From: Gaiellasilicea sp963791905
GTDB lineage: Bacteria > Actinomycetota > Thermoleophilia > Gaiellales > Gaiellaceae
Length of the DNA: 64,000 nt
Assembly (NCBI GenBank): GCA_963791905.1
Contig: CAWBTX010000005.1
Location: 558,001 to 622,000, forward strand
Direction: 5' to 3'
This document shows, piece by piece, positions 53,782 through 62,401 of this stretch. The position numbers were made by a program, and so were the translations under genes. Position 1 is the stretch's first letter. Every line of letters begins with the position of its first letter. A model generated the notes under the pieces. That model ran no database searches, had not been told where the DNA came from, and worked only from the letters and a program-made list of their open reading frames with translations.

Positions 53782-53787
53782 TAGAGT
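53782..53787 (+). promoter_or_regulatory. Putative -10 element (TAGAGT) of the SRPBCC/monooxygenase pair
   Basis: TAGAGT ends seven bases before GTG 53795, the leaderless arrangement. The 148-base gap from the methyltransferase stop holds no gene. Confidence 0.4.
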
Positions 53788-53794
53788 TCCGCCC

Positions 53795-54247
53795 GTGAAG
53801 CGTGTCGAGGCCGCTTGCCGCTACGACGTGTCCGTCGAGCGCGGTTTCGCCTTCATCACGGACACGGGGAACTGGTCGACGTTCTGGCCGGGGTACGTGC
53901 GCCTGATCGACGGCTCGAGTTGGGGCGCGTCCGGTGACACGGCTCGGCTGGTTACTCGGCTGCTGGGTCGCGAACGCGAGCTGACGATGACGATCACGGC
54001 GTTCGAGCCGAACCGGCTCGTGACGTACACCAGCACACAGTCCGGCCTGCCTGACGCGCGGCATGAGCGCCACTTCGAGCCCGACGGCGACGGATTCATG
54101 TACCGGCTCGTCGTCGAGTACGAGCCACGCAGCGGCATCGCCGGATTCTTCGACCGGTTCCTGGTCGCGCGCGGAATCGAGCGCGCGTTCCAGAGCACGT
54201 TTGCGGCCCTGGAGCGCGAGTTCATGGCCTCCCTCCAACGGCCGTGA
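53795..54247 (+). CDS. SRPBCC (polyketide cyclase/dehydrase-like) protein
   Basis: A 150-residue protein of the START/SRPBCC ligand-binding fold. It opens VEAACRYDVSVERGFAFITD and has NWSTFWPGYVRLIDGSSWGA, the strand LTMTITAFEPNRLVTYTSTQ and a long C-terminal helix with FFDRFLVARGIERAFQSTFA. These proteins bind hydrophobic ligands in a cavity; some are enzymes. GTG start overlaps nothing; the stop overlaps the FAD monooxygenase (GTGA), so the pair may handle one hydrophobic substrate. Confidence 0.8.
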   Translation: MKRVEAACRYDVSVERGFAFITDTGNWSTFWPGYVRLIDGSSWGASGDTARLVTRLLGRERELTMTITAFEPNRLVTYTSTQSGLPDARHERHFEPDGDGFMYRLVVEYEPRSGIAGFFDRFLVARGIERAFQSTFAALEREFMASLQRP

Positions 54248-55332
54248 CGCTGCGTGTCCTGATCGTCGGTGCCGGCATCGCCGGCCTGGCGCTCGCCCGC
54301 GCCCTTCGCCTGCGTGGCATCACGGCCGAGGTCGTTGAGCGGACAGCCGAATGGGAGGCGAGTGGCGCCGGTATGTACCTGCCCGGCAACTGCGCGCGGG
54401 CGCTCGGCGAACTCGGGCTCTCGGCGGAGGTGGCAGGTCACGCGAACCCCATCGTCGGGCAGCGGTTTCTCGACCACCGAGGCCGTCCGCTCGCCGACAT
54501 CGACGTTCGCCGCTACTGGGACGGCGTTGGCGGCTGTGTCGCGATCACTCGAGGAGCGCTTCACGAGGTGCTTCGCGCCGACGGTACGGAGGCGCCGCGT
54601 CTCGGCCTTTCGGTGACGGAGCTGGATGACGACGGCCAGGTGCGCTTTTCCGACGGCTCGACCGCCGAGTACGACCTCGTGGTCGGTGCAGATGGTGTCC
54701 ACTCGACCGTCCGCACCCTCGCCTTCGGCGGCCCGCGCGCCCGCTACGTTGGGCAGGCGAGTTGGCGGTTCGTCGCAGAAGGCTTCCCGGGGGTCAGCGG
54801 GTGGACAGTCATGCTGGGCCGAAACCGCGCCTTCCTCACGGTCGCGCTCGGCGACAGCACGGTTTACTGCTATGCCGATGTCAACACGAGTGACCCGGCG
54901 GACGCTCCAGGGGCGGCGTGGCGCGAACTGTTCGCCGACTTCGCCGATCCGGTGCCGCGCCTGCTCGAGCACGGCGGCGATGCGTACTTCGCGCCGATCG
55001 AGGAGGTCGTTCCGCCCGCCTGGACAGCAGGTCGCGTCGTGCTCGTCGGAGACGCCGCCCACGCCAGCTCGCCGAACATGGCCCAGGGTGCCGCAATGGC
55101 GCTCGAGGATGCACTCGTGCTCGCCGACGTGCTCGCGAAGCGTCACCCCATCGAGCAGGCGCTCGCTGAATACCAACGGCGGCGCACCTCCCGCGTCGCA
55201 TGGGTACAGGAGCAAACCCATCGCCGTGACCGCACCCGCAGCCTGCCCCCGATCGTCCGCAACCTGACGCTCCGCCTCGCGGGCGAACGCATCTTTCACT
55301 CCAACTACCGACCGCTGCGCGAGCCGCCCTAG
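54244..55332 (+). CDS. FAD-dependent monooxygenase (PHBH/PheA-TfdB class)
   Basis: A 362-residue class A flavoprotein hydroxylase. The FAD motif is RVLIVGAGIAGLALARALRL, the DG motif is YDLVVGADGVHSTVRTLAFG and the GD motif is GRVVLVGDAAHASSPNMAQG followed by AAMALEDALVLADVL. All three diagnostic motifs are intact. It starts at GTG 54244 inside the SRPBCC stop. Such enzymes hydroxylate aromatic or polyketide-like compounds with NAD(P)H. The downstream end converges on the large cyclase gene. Confidence 0.9.
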   Translation: MTLRVLIVGAGIAGLALARALRLRGITAEVVERTAEWEASGAGMYLPGNCARALGELGLSAEVAGHANPIVGQRFLDHRGRPLADIDVRRYWDGVGGCVAITRGALHEVLRADGTEAPRLGLSVTELDDDGQVRFSDGSTAEYDLVVGADGVHSTVRTLAFGGPRARYVGQASWRFVAEGFPGVSGWTVMLGRNRAFLTVALGDSTVYCYADVNTSDPADAPGAAWRELFADFADPVPRLLEHGGDAYFAPIEEVVPPAWTAGRVVLVGDAAHASSPNMAQGAAMALEDALVLADVLAKRHPIEQALAEYQRRRTSRVAWVQEQTHRRDRTRSLPPIVRNLTLRLAGERIFHSNYRPLREPP

Positions 55333-55358
55333 GCTCGGGGAAAAAACCGTCACGGAGG

Positions 55359-58300
55359 CTACACGGCCGCGGCTTCGATCTCGCCGAGCAGGGCCTCCGT
55401 CTCCGCGAGCGCGGGCTTGTAGCCCATCGACGCGAAGAGCTCGCGCGCCTCGCGCAGCGGCGCTTCCGCTTCGGGCTTAGCGAGCTCTGCAAGGCAGCGG
55501 CCCCGGCCGAGCAGGGCGTAGGCGCGCTCGGGGACACTGCCAAACTCGCGCCAGCGCTCGGCCGCCCCGGCATAGAGGGCAGCAGCCTCGGCACGCTCGC
55601 CCCCGGCTTCGGCGAGCTGGGCCCGGCTGGTGGCGAGCACGTGCTCTACAAGTGGCGTGACGGGGTCGATGCCGGTGGTGAGCCGTTGGGCAAGCAAGGG
55701 GTCATCGAGTGCGAGCACGATGCGCAGCAGAGAGGGAAGTTGCGAGGTGCCGAGGACGTCGCGGCAGTTGGCGGTGAGCCGATCGAGCTCGCGCAGGAGC
55801 GTGTGTGCCCGCTCGGGTTGGCGCTGGGCGAGCAGAAGCTGGGCGGCGCCCACGAACGCCGGCGCGATCGCTGATGGTGGGTCGACGTCGCGCACCGCAG
55901 TGACGAGCGCGTCGGGGTCGGGGGCGAGGTCGGGGGTCCCGGATTCGGTAAGCAGTCGCAGCTGCAACGCGCGCAACCAGGCGAACGCTATGTCGCCGGT
56001 GGCTTGGATTCGGTCGGCGAGCGCCCCGACCTCGTCGAGCGCCTGCTGCGTCTGTCCGAGCTCGGTCAGGACGTCCATTCTGGCCGCGCGCATGTGGAGC
56101 GCGAACTCGGTGATGCCGCGCCGCTCGCAGAAGGCGATGCCGTCCCTAAGAGCGTCGAGTGCAGCCTGTGGCCCCTCGTAGGAGCCGACGACGCCGGCGA
56201 GGTTGTTGTGGATGACGCCTGTTTCGCGGCCCAGGCCCTGCTCGAGCGCCAGGTCGAGCGCCCGGCGCATATCCTCGAGGCCGTCTGCGTCCGCCAGCGC
56301 GCAGCGGGCGGAGCCGCGGAAGTGGAGCGCGAACGCCGGCTCGGGGAGTCCGAGGTCGGCGGCAAGCGCGAATGCCCGGTCGGCAGCCGCGACTGCCTCG
56401 CGGTGATGGCCGGTCAGCTCGTTACGTCCGGCCATGTAGGTGTGGGCGCTGACGAGCTCCGGCCCGGCCGCCTGCGTCTCGAGCAGTTCGACTGCCTCGG
56501 CGATCGTCGCCTCGCTTCGTCGGTCGCCGAGACGGAAGAGCACAAGAGAAAGGCGGGTCAGGACGCGCCCGGCCGCCAGGGGCTCGCCCCGCTCGCGGTA
56601 TAGCGCGAGCGCCTGCTCGAGCGCCTCCCGCGCCTCCTGTAGCCGGCCCTGTTGCTGGGCGGCGTGCGCCCAGCGCTCAAGGAGCTCTGCGCGTGCAGCG
56701 TGGTCGGCCGGAGCGAGCTCGAGCGCCTTGGCGAGGTGCGCCTCGGCACGCACGCCGTCGAGCGGAAGTGCGCGCTCGCCGGCGAGCCCCAGGTAACGGA
56801 TCGCGTCTGCCTGGAGCTCCTGAGTCTCTTCGTGCTGACCCGCCGCGAGCGCGAGCTCGAGCGCGGCCAGATAGTGATGAGCGAGGACGTCGGCCAGGTC
56901 CTCCACGCGCTCGCCCGCCTTCTGCTCGATCCAAGCGGCAGCCGTCTGGTGGCGGGTGGCGCGAGCGGCGCGTGGGATCTGCCCGTAGCAAACATCGCGC
57001 ACCAGCACGTGCCAGAAGGCGTACTCGTGCTCGCCTGCCATCGAGCTGGTGCGAGCGGGGCGCACGAGCTCCTTGCGCGAGAGCTCGTGCAGCGCCTGCT
57101 CGACCTCTTCGAGCTCGCGCCCTCCCATCTCCGCGAGCGAGCCGGCCCAGAAGACCTTGCCCAGGACGGCCGCGTCCTGGAGCAGGCTCTTGCGGTCGGG
57201 GCTCAAGGTGTCGAGGCGGGCGGCGATCAGCGCGTGCACCGAGTCCGGCACATCCTCGGCCTCCGCGGGTGCACCTCGGTCCGTGAGCAGCCGAACGAAC
57301 TCCTCGGCGTAGAGCGGGTTTCCCCCAGCACGCTCGAGCAGCGCCTGCTGGGCCTCGGCGGGGAGGACGGCCCGCTCGAGGAGGCTTGCGACGAGACGGG
57401 CAGTCTCCTCGTCGGTCAGAGGGGGCAAGTTGACCCGCTGTGTGTTTCTCGCGTTGGCGCCGAAGCCGGGTTGCTGCTCGTACAGCTCCGGGCGGGCCGT
57501 ACAGAGCAAGAGGAGCGGCACGCCCTCCGACCAGTCCGCGAGGTGCTCGAGGAAGGTCAGCAGCGCCTCGTCTCCCCAGTGCAGATCCTCGAAGACGAGG
57601 ACGGTCTCTCGCGCCTCGGCCCATGTCTCGACCACGCGCCGCCAAGCGTTGAACGCCTCCGCTTGCGAGGCAGGCTCCCCGCCCGCGCCCACGAGCGGTG
57701 CAAGACGCGCCTTGAGCCAGGCGTATTCGGGATCGTCGCCCGGAAGCGCCTGCTCGAGCTTCGACTCCGCCTCATCCTGCGAGTCGGACTCCAGGATCCC
57801 GCACTCCGCCTTGACGATCTCCCCGAGCGCCCAGAATGCGATTCCGTCGCCGTAGGGAAGGCACCGCCCCTGGCGCCAGCGGACGAGACCCGGCCGCTCT
57901 TCGAGGTGGTGCAAGAGCTCGGCGCAGAGACGGCTCTTCCCCGCGCCTGGCTCGCCGACGATCGTCACCAACTGGCAGGAGCGCTGCTGCGTCGCCCGCT
58001 CGAAGGTGCCGATCAAGAGCGACTTCTCGAGCTCACGCCCGACGAGCGGCGTCGCGTGCGTGCGGGTCACATCCGAGCCCAAGCGGGCCCTCGGCGCGAG
58101 CGGGCGAAAGAGCGCGACCGGCACGGCCTTCCCCTTGACGCTTACCGGCTCGAGCTCCTCCCAGTCGAAGACGCGCTCGGTGGCGAGATACGTCTGCTCG
58201 GAGCAGGCGATGCCGTTCACGGGCGCCGCCCCCTGCAGGCGGGAGGCTGTGTTGACGACGTCGCCCGTGACGATCCCCTCGCCCTCCTCGGGGCGAGCGC

Positions 58301-58742
58301 CGAGGGCGACGACCGCTTCCCCTGAGTTGATGCCGATCCGCACCTGCAGCGATAGGGCGGGGTCCTGCTCGTTCAGCTCGGAGATCGCCTCCAAGATGCG
58401 AAGGCCGGCGCGGACGGCGCGTTCGGCATCGTCCTCATGCGTGACCGGAGCGCCGAAGACCGCCATCACCGCGTCGCCGATGAACTTCTCGACGGTGCCT
58501 CCATAGCGCTCGATCTCCTGGCGGAGGCGCGCGTGGTACGGGCGGATGCGAGAACGGACGTCCTCAGGATCTGCCGCCTCCGAGGCGGCCGTGAAGCCGA
58601 CGAGGTCACAGAAGAGGACGGTTACGACCTTGCGCTCCTCTTGGAGAGAAGGAGCGGACGCCTCGGTCAACGGCGCGCGGCAGAACGGGCAGAAAGGAAA
58701 CTCGCCCGGAAGCTCCTTGCCGCAGGCAGGACACGTCGACAC
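55359..58742 (-). CDS. Zinc-ribbon class III nucleotide cyclase-AAA ATPase-TPR signalling protein
   Basis: A 1127-residue protein, intact. Residues 1-25 form a zinc ribbon (C4, C7, C18, C21 in MSTCPACGKEL and FPFCPFCRAPL). Residues 37-205 are a class III adenylate/guanylate cyclase: VTVLFCDLVGFTAASEA, EKFIGDAVMAVFGAP and VRIGINSGEAVVAL keep the two metal-binding aspartates. An ATPase domain follows with Walker A IVGEPGAGKSRLCAEL and Walker B LVFEDLHWGDEALLTFLEHL. The C-terminal half is TPR-like helices. The architecture is common in actinobacteria. Ligand and output are unknown. TAGACT lies six bases before the GTG start. Confidence 0.92.
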   Translation of the reverse strand: MSTCPACGKELPGEFPFCPFCRAPLTEASAPSLQEERKVVTVLFCDLVGFTAASEAADPEDVRSRIRPYHARLRQEIERYGGTVEKFIGDAVMAVFGAPVTHEDDAERAVRAGLRILEAISELNEQDPALSLQVRIGINSGEAVVALGARPEEGEGIVTGDVVNTASRLQGAAPVNGIACSEQTYLATERVFDWEELEPVSVKGKAVPVALFRPLAPRARLGSDVTRTHATPLVGRELEKSLLIGTFERATQQRSCQLVTIVGEPGAGKSRLCAELLHHLEERPGLVRWRQGRCLPYGDGIAFWALGEIVKAECGILESDSQDEAESKLEQALPGDDPEYAWLKARLAPLVGAGGEPASQAEAFNAWRRVVETWAEARETVLVFEDLHWGDEALLTFLEHLADWSEGVPLLLLCTARPELYEQQPGFGANARNTQRVNLPPLTDEETARLVASLLERAVLPAEAQQALLERAGGNPLYAEEFVRLLTDRGAPAEAEDVPDSVHALIAARLDTLSPDRKSLLQDAAVLGKVFWAGSLAEMGGRELEEVEQALHELSRKELVRPARTSSMAGEHEYAFWHVLVRDVCYGQIPRAARATRHQTAAAWIEQKAGERVEDLADVLAHHYLAALELALAAGQHEETQELQADAIRYLGLAGERALPLDGVRAEAHLAKALELAPADHAARAELLERWAHAAQQQGRLQEAREALEQALALYRERGEPLAAGRVLTRLSLVLFRLGDRRSEATIAEAVELLETQAAGPELVSAHTYMAGRNELTGHHREAVAAADRAFALAADLGLPEPAFALHFRGSARCALADADGLEDMRRALDLALEQGLGRETGVIHNNLAGVVGSYEGPQAALDALRDGIAFCERRGITEFALHMRAARMDVLTELGQTQQALDEVGALADRIQATGDIAFAWLRALQLRLLTESGTPDLAPDPDALVTAVRDVDPPSAIAPAFVGAAQLLLAQRQPERAHTLLRELDRLTANCRDVLGTSQLPSLLRIVLALDDPLLAQRLTTGIDPVTPLVEHVLATSRAQLAEAGGERAEAAALYAGAAERWREFGSVPERAYALLGRGRCLAELAKPEAEAPLREARELFASMGYKPALAETEALLGEIEAAAV

Positions 58743-58748
58743 GAGCCG

Positions 58749-58754
58749 AGTCTA
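58749..58754 (-). promoter_or_regulatory. Putative -10 element (TAGACT) of the cyclase gene
   Basis: On the minus strand TAGACT ends six bases before the GTG at 58742 with no ribosome-binding site between, another leaderless candidate. Confidence 0.35.
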
Positions 58755-58773
58755 GGCCCGCAAGCAGCCGAAA

Positions 58774-59178
58774 TCACGTCTCGGACCTGTCGACCTTCTT
58801 CCAGAAGGTCAGCCAGTTGCCTTCGTGATCTTCCACCGTGAACTCCTCCTGACCCCAGGCCCGCTCTCCTAGCGGATCGACGATCCGGGCGCCCGCCGGT
58901 ACTAGCCTGGAGTAGAAGGCGGAGAGGTCCGAAGCCTCGATGTAGAGGGCGATGCACGAAGGGGTACCGAGTCGCTCCCTGATCGCAGCGTTGTACTCGG
59001 CGCTGTAGTGATCCGCCGCCGTCTCGATCATCACGTGTGCGTCACCGCGCGTGAGGGACGAGTTGCTCTTGTCATCGCCACCGCTGTCGAGAGCGAACTC
59101 GAGCGGTCCACGGTAGAAGGCGAGCGCGTCTGCCATGTCGCGCACGCGGATCGACGGGATCACTCCCCACTCAGTCAC
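58774..59178 (-). CDS. VOC (glyoxalase/bleomycin-resistance) family protein
   Basis: A 134-residue protein of the vicinal-oxygen-chelate fold with two beta-alpha-beta-beta-beta units. It starts WGVIPSIRVRDMADALAFYR, has SSLTRGDAHVMIETAADHYS and ends TVEDHEGNWLTFWKKVDR. GAACTC-type metal ligands cannot be assigned with confidence. A good AAGGAGG ribosome-binding site precedes the GTG at 59178. The family includes glyoxalases, dioxygenases and antibiotic-binding proteins; no specific role is evident. Confidence 0.83.
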   Translation of the reverse strand: MTEWGVIPSIRVRDMADALAFYRGPLEFALDSGGDDKSNSSLTRGDAHVMIETAADHYSAEYNAAIRERLGTPSCIALYIEASDLSAFYSRLVPAGARIVDPLGERAWGQEEFTVEDHEGNWLTFWKKVDRSET

Positions 59179-59247
59179 TTTCGCCTCCTTACTCGCTTAC
59201 GACCAGCGTAGAAACTCGCGCGCTGCGCTGTCTTGTACGAATGTGAC

Positions 59248-59920
59248 CTAGCACCGACCGCCGAACACGACGACCGCGTGGCGCTGTGCGAGCTCGACCC
59301 CATGGCGGCCCAGCGGTTGGAGAGAAGTGCTGCGCGATGGCCGGGCGAGCCGAGCCACTGCTGCACGGCGCTACCAGGGTTCTCCTGCGGTGAGCGCCAG
59401 GCGATGATCTCGCCGGCGGCGCACTTCGTGTAGCGCACCACCCAGGCCCCGAAGGGAACGCTGTTGTGCCAGTCATGGCCGAGGTAACGTGCCGGATCAT
59501 GTCGGCGGTGTGGTCTCTCGCGGCCTGCTGCAGGCTGGCCTGGATGGGGAGGGGCGCGAGTCCGTGCCGGCTCCGTTCGGCGTTGACGGCGTCGCGGAGC
59601 GCTGCCTCGCGGGCGTCGAGCTCGACCTGGGCGATCGGCTCGGCGGGCGGATCGGTCGGCTGCTCGGGCGCTTGCGGGCACGGCGCCGCCCGGTACCGCT
59701 CCAGCCGCGTCCACCATGAGGCCGGGATGCGCAGACGCACGTTGGGCCGGACCCAGGAGGCGCCCGCCTGGCAGGTGTACGGGGCGTGGCCGAGACGCCA
59801 TTTCGCCCAGGTGTAGAACTCACCGGACGCGGCGTCCGCGGGCCTGGCGACGAGCGCGAGACCGACGACCAGCGTCAGGGCCGACAGCGACAAGACTAGG
59901 CGGAGACGCGACATCAACAT
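59248..59920 (-). CDS. Secreted CAP/SCP-domain protein, two frame breaks
   Basis: The N-terminus LRLVLSLSALTLVVGLALVA, cut near RPADAASG, is a signal peptide. A middle segment has TCQAGASWVRPNVRLRIPAS. The CAP domain begins EAALRDAVNAERSRHGLAPL and PIQASLQQAARDHTADMIRH. Frame breaks near 59470 and 59300 interrupt it. The correct continuation is NSVPFGAWVVRYTKCAAGEI, then VQQWLGSPGHRAALLSNRW and VVVFGGRC with a stop at 59248. CAP proteins are extracellular and have diverse, often unknown roles. ATG 59920 and 59914 are both possible starts. Confidence 0.75.
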
Positions 59921-60230
59921 GATCTCGACGGTAGGCCCGGTGGCCGGTCGGTTCGATCGCAAGTCGCGATCCGGTGACATGGCCTTCCTATTCGACCGAG
60001 CGGCACTCATGGTCGAACGTTCGCCCACCTGAGCTGATCTGAGCTGGTCTCAGCGCACGTGAGATCGCTCAACCTCGGCGACTCCGCCGCACCAACGCGA
60101 AACGCCCGTAGGGGCGCCCTCTATCCGTTCCAGCTACTGAAGCGCCCACGGCCAGTACGTCGAGCGCCTTGACGTCGGCCCGAACCTCCTGAAAGGTGGA
60201 GTTGGAGGGCACAACTTTCGGGAGGAGTGC

Positions 60231-61010
60231 GTGCGCAGATTTCTACTGACTGGCGCCTTGTTGCTGGTGGTTCTCTCGGTGCCCGCCTCCAGCGTCTCCG
60301 ACGCAGCGACGACGCAGCCGAGGGTCTGGAACGTCGTGGCGCTCGGCGACTCCGATACGACCGGGGAGGGCGACCCGACAGGTCTCGGATGGGTGGGGCG
60401 CTACGCGCGGCTGCTTCGACAGAAGCTGGGGCTGAAGGTGGTCGTGACCAATCTTGCGCGGAGCGAAAAGCCCAGCGGGGCGCTGCTCTCGGAGATGCGA
60501 TCCGACGCGACGACGCGCGGCGCAGTAAAGAAGTCGCAAATCGTCCTGGTTGGCATCGGGGGAGCGGACCTCGGCGCTGGAGATGCCCGGCTGGAAGCCG
60601 GGACATGCAAGGCGGCGGCGTGCTACGCGGCTGATCTTCGGGCGTTCGGGCGGAACCTCGATGCGACTGCGGCGCTTGTTCGCAAGTTGCGGAGTTCGAA
60701 CGAGAGCGTGCTGCGGGCGATCACATTGCCGAACGTCGTTCCCGGCGCCAGCGACGTAGTCCCGCCGTTCATCACGCAAGAGATCGGCATCTACCAGAAC
60801 AAGACCTTGAAGCAGTACATCTGCGGAGCGATGGCGAAGCATCGCGGCCGCTGCGTCGACGCCCTCCGAGCGTTCAACGGTCCCGACGGGACGAAGAACG
60901 CGTATTCCAAGGGTTGGCTTACGAAGGCTCCATGCTGCTACCCGAGCGGGAAGGGGCAGCAGGTCATGGCTGAGCTTGTCTTCAAGACCGGGCTCGCACC
61001 GCTTCGGTAG
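60231..61010 (+). CDS. Secreted SGNH/GDSL-like hydrolase with altered active-site blocks
   Basis: A 259-residue protein with signal peptide RRFLLTGALLLVVLSVPASS. Block I is NVVALGDSDTTGEGDP, giving the nucleophile serine. In block III the usual GxND reads GIGGADLG, with alanine for asparagine. In block V the usual DxxHP reads APCCYPSGKGQQVMAEL, with tyrosine for histidine. Four cysteines (TCKAAACY and ICGAMAKHRGRC) could form disulfides outside the cell. GGGAGGAG directly before GTG 60231 sets the start. The fold assignment is likely, but hydrolase activity is doubtful because two of four catalytic blocks differ. Confidence 0.72.
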   Translation: MRRFLLTGALLLVVLSVPASSVSDAATTQPRVWNVVALGDSDTTGEGDPTGLGWVGRYARLLRQKLGLKVVVTNLARSEKPSGALLSEMRSDATTRGAVKKSQIVLVGIGGADLGAGDARLEAGTCKAAACYAADLRAFGRNLDATAALVRKLRSSNESVLRAITLPNVVPGASDVVPPFITQEIGIYQNKTLKQYICGAMAKHRGRCVDALRAFNGPDGTKNAYSKGWLTKAPCCYPSGKGQQVMAELVFKTGLAPLR

Positions 61011-61047
61011 CGACTTCGTGGGGCCAAGCCCGGCCCATCCACGCTAC

Positions 61048-61683
61048 TTAGGCTGGCCCGGGCGGCGCGTCGCCGGCGGGTCTTCCTCGGCCGGACAAGT
61101 CGTTCCTGGTTCGGGACGACCAGAGCAGAAGGAGCAACGAGGCAATGACTCCGACGATGCCGACGATCAGCAGGATCGAGCCGACCGTGTGGATCTCGAC
61201 TCCTGAGCCACCGATCGGCGTCACCGTGACGCGGCCGTCGCGCAAGATCCAGACCCTCGCGGAGCCGTCCGGTGAGATCGGAGGGGGCGCGACCATACGG
61301 ATGGAGGTTGGCTCCGGGGCTGCCGCTAGGAGTACGTCGCTCGCGGCCTGGGGAGCCGAGGCTCGCGGGGATGCCAGGAGCACCAGTCCCGCACCCACCG
61401 CCGTGATGATCGTCAGAGCGGCGATTGCGGCGAGGATGAGTGTTCTCCCGGGAAGTCTGGCCGTCGAGCCCGCGAGCGGGATGACTGCTCGCTCGTCTGC
61501 CCAGGAGGCGGCGAATGCGCGCGGGTCGGTTGCGGCGTTGCCGAGCAGTTCTCGTGCCGAGACGCCGTCGTCCTCGGCTTCGTTCAGGTCGGCGGCGAGC
61601 TCCGCTGCCATCTCTTCGGCGACCGAGTCCGCGACGCCAAGCCGTTTCCACTCGCGGCGACACTGTTCGACGAAGTCGTTCAC
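61048..61683 (-). CDS. HAAS-like membrane protein, partner of PadR
   Basis: A 211-residue protein. The N-terminal helical region FVEQCRREWKRLGVADSVAE and MAAELAADLNEAEDDGVSAR plus LLGNAATDPRAFAASWADE resembles the HAAS domain. Two membrane segments follow, LILAAIAALTIITAVGAGLV and TVGSILLIVGIVGVIASLLL. A beta-rich extracytoplasmic segment lies between them. It starts at GTG 61683 overlapping the PadR stop. PadR/HAAS-membrane-protein pairs are common and are thought to sense envelope or drug stress; the signal is unknown here. Confidence 0.75.
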   Translation of the reverse strand: MNDFVEQCRREWKRLGVADSVAEEMAAELAADLNEAEDDGVSARELLGNAATDPRAFAASWADERAVIPLAGSTARLPGRTLILAAIAALTIITAVGAGLVLLASPRASAPQAASDVLLAAAPEPTSIRMVAPPPISPDGSARVWILRDGRVTVTPIGGSGVEIHTVGSILLIVGIVGVIASLLLLLWSSRTRNDLSGRGRPAGDAPPGPA

Positions 61684-62033
61684 GCCTGTACCTCAGCTTC
61701 CGTGACGTCCAGCACGCCATCGACCGCATTCCGCGCTGCCCGCCACTCGGATGTGCCGGCTGCGAGGGCACGTCGCCCGTCGTCAGTGAGACGGTAGTAC
61801 TTTCGAGGCGGCCCGCCGTTGCTCGCGGCGCGATAGGTGTCGACAAGCCCGTCTCGCTCCAAGCGGCCGAGAAGCGGGTAGATCGAGCCCTCGCCGACGG
61901 TCGAGAGACCGCGGGCGCGCAGTCGCTTCGTCATCTCGTAGCCGTAGGCCGGCTCGTCATTCAGCACCGCCAGCAGGCACAGGTCGAGAACTCCGCGGAG
62001 TAGCTGGCTGCGACGCGCTTCACTACTTGCCAT
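61680..62033 (-). CDS. PadR-family transcriptional regulator
   Basis: A 117-residue winged-helix regulator of the short PadR type. QLLRGVLDLCLLAVLNDEPA and YGYEMTKRLRARGLSTVGEG are the diagnostic N-terminal blocks. SIYPLLGRLERDGLVDTYRA and PPRKYYRLTDDGRRALAAG form the wing. ATG 62033 is selected by the -10 element seven bases before it; an ATG at 62042 overlaps that element. It is co-transcribed with the HAAS-like gene. An inverted repeat over the -35 region suggests autoregulation. Confidence 0.9.
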   Translation of the reverse strand: MASSEARRSQLLRGVLDLCLLAVLNDEPAYGYEMTKRLRARGLSTVGEGSIYPLLGRLERDGLVDTYRAASNGGPPRKYYRLTDDGRRALAAGTSEWRAARNAVDGVLDVTEAEVQA

Positions 62034-62040
62034 GCGTCGC

Positions 62041-62071
62041 ATGATAGTGGCCGCTACCTTGCATCGCAAGG
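62041..62071 (-). promoter_or_regulatory. padR promoter with overlapping inverted-repeat operator
   Basis: On the minus strand TTGCGA (62069-62064) and TATCAT (62046-62041) are 17 bases apart, and the ATG follows seven bases later. The repeat CCTTGC-ATC-GCAAGG (62057-62071) covers the -35 box, as expected for a PadR self-repression site. Confidence 0.6.
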
Positions 62072-62401
62072 CAATTCTGGGCAGGACGACGAGGGGCCGC
62101 CGGGCGCCTCGCGCACGTTCTGCCTGGCGCTCCACGGTGAGTGAGTCGGACCGAGCGCTCGGTCTGGCTGTGTGTAACGGGGTGGTGCCTCGGCCTTCGG
62201 ATTCTTGCGGCAGGGCGTAGTCTGGTGGGATCACCCAAAAGGGGGTGTCGTCTGGGAGTCGATGCTGCCGCCACCACCCCCGCTCTCGAGGCTCGCTGAT
62301 GCTGCAAGACTCTGGCTCTCATCGCGGCGCTGGCGGTACTTCGCCGTGCCAACCGGATAACAGCACAGAAGCCAAGGCATCTCGACAGGAAGGAGCTCTT
62401 C
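62072..62401. other. Intergenic region between divergent padR and the alpha/beta hydrolase
   Basis: A 330-base stretch without a convincing gene. It has a small stem CACCC/GGGTG around 62232-62247. It ends with the strong ribosome-binding site GGAAGGAG before ATG 62402. No clear promoter for the hydrolase could be named; TAGTCT at 62218-62223 is one candidate. Confidence 0.4.

Noticed and set aside
60014..60023. Perfect palindrome CGAACGTTCG as a LexA/SOS box.
   Set aside because: The Gram-positive-type SOS box has four bases between CGAAC and GTTCG; here there are none. No DNA-damage gene is adjacent.
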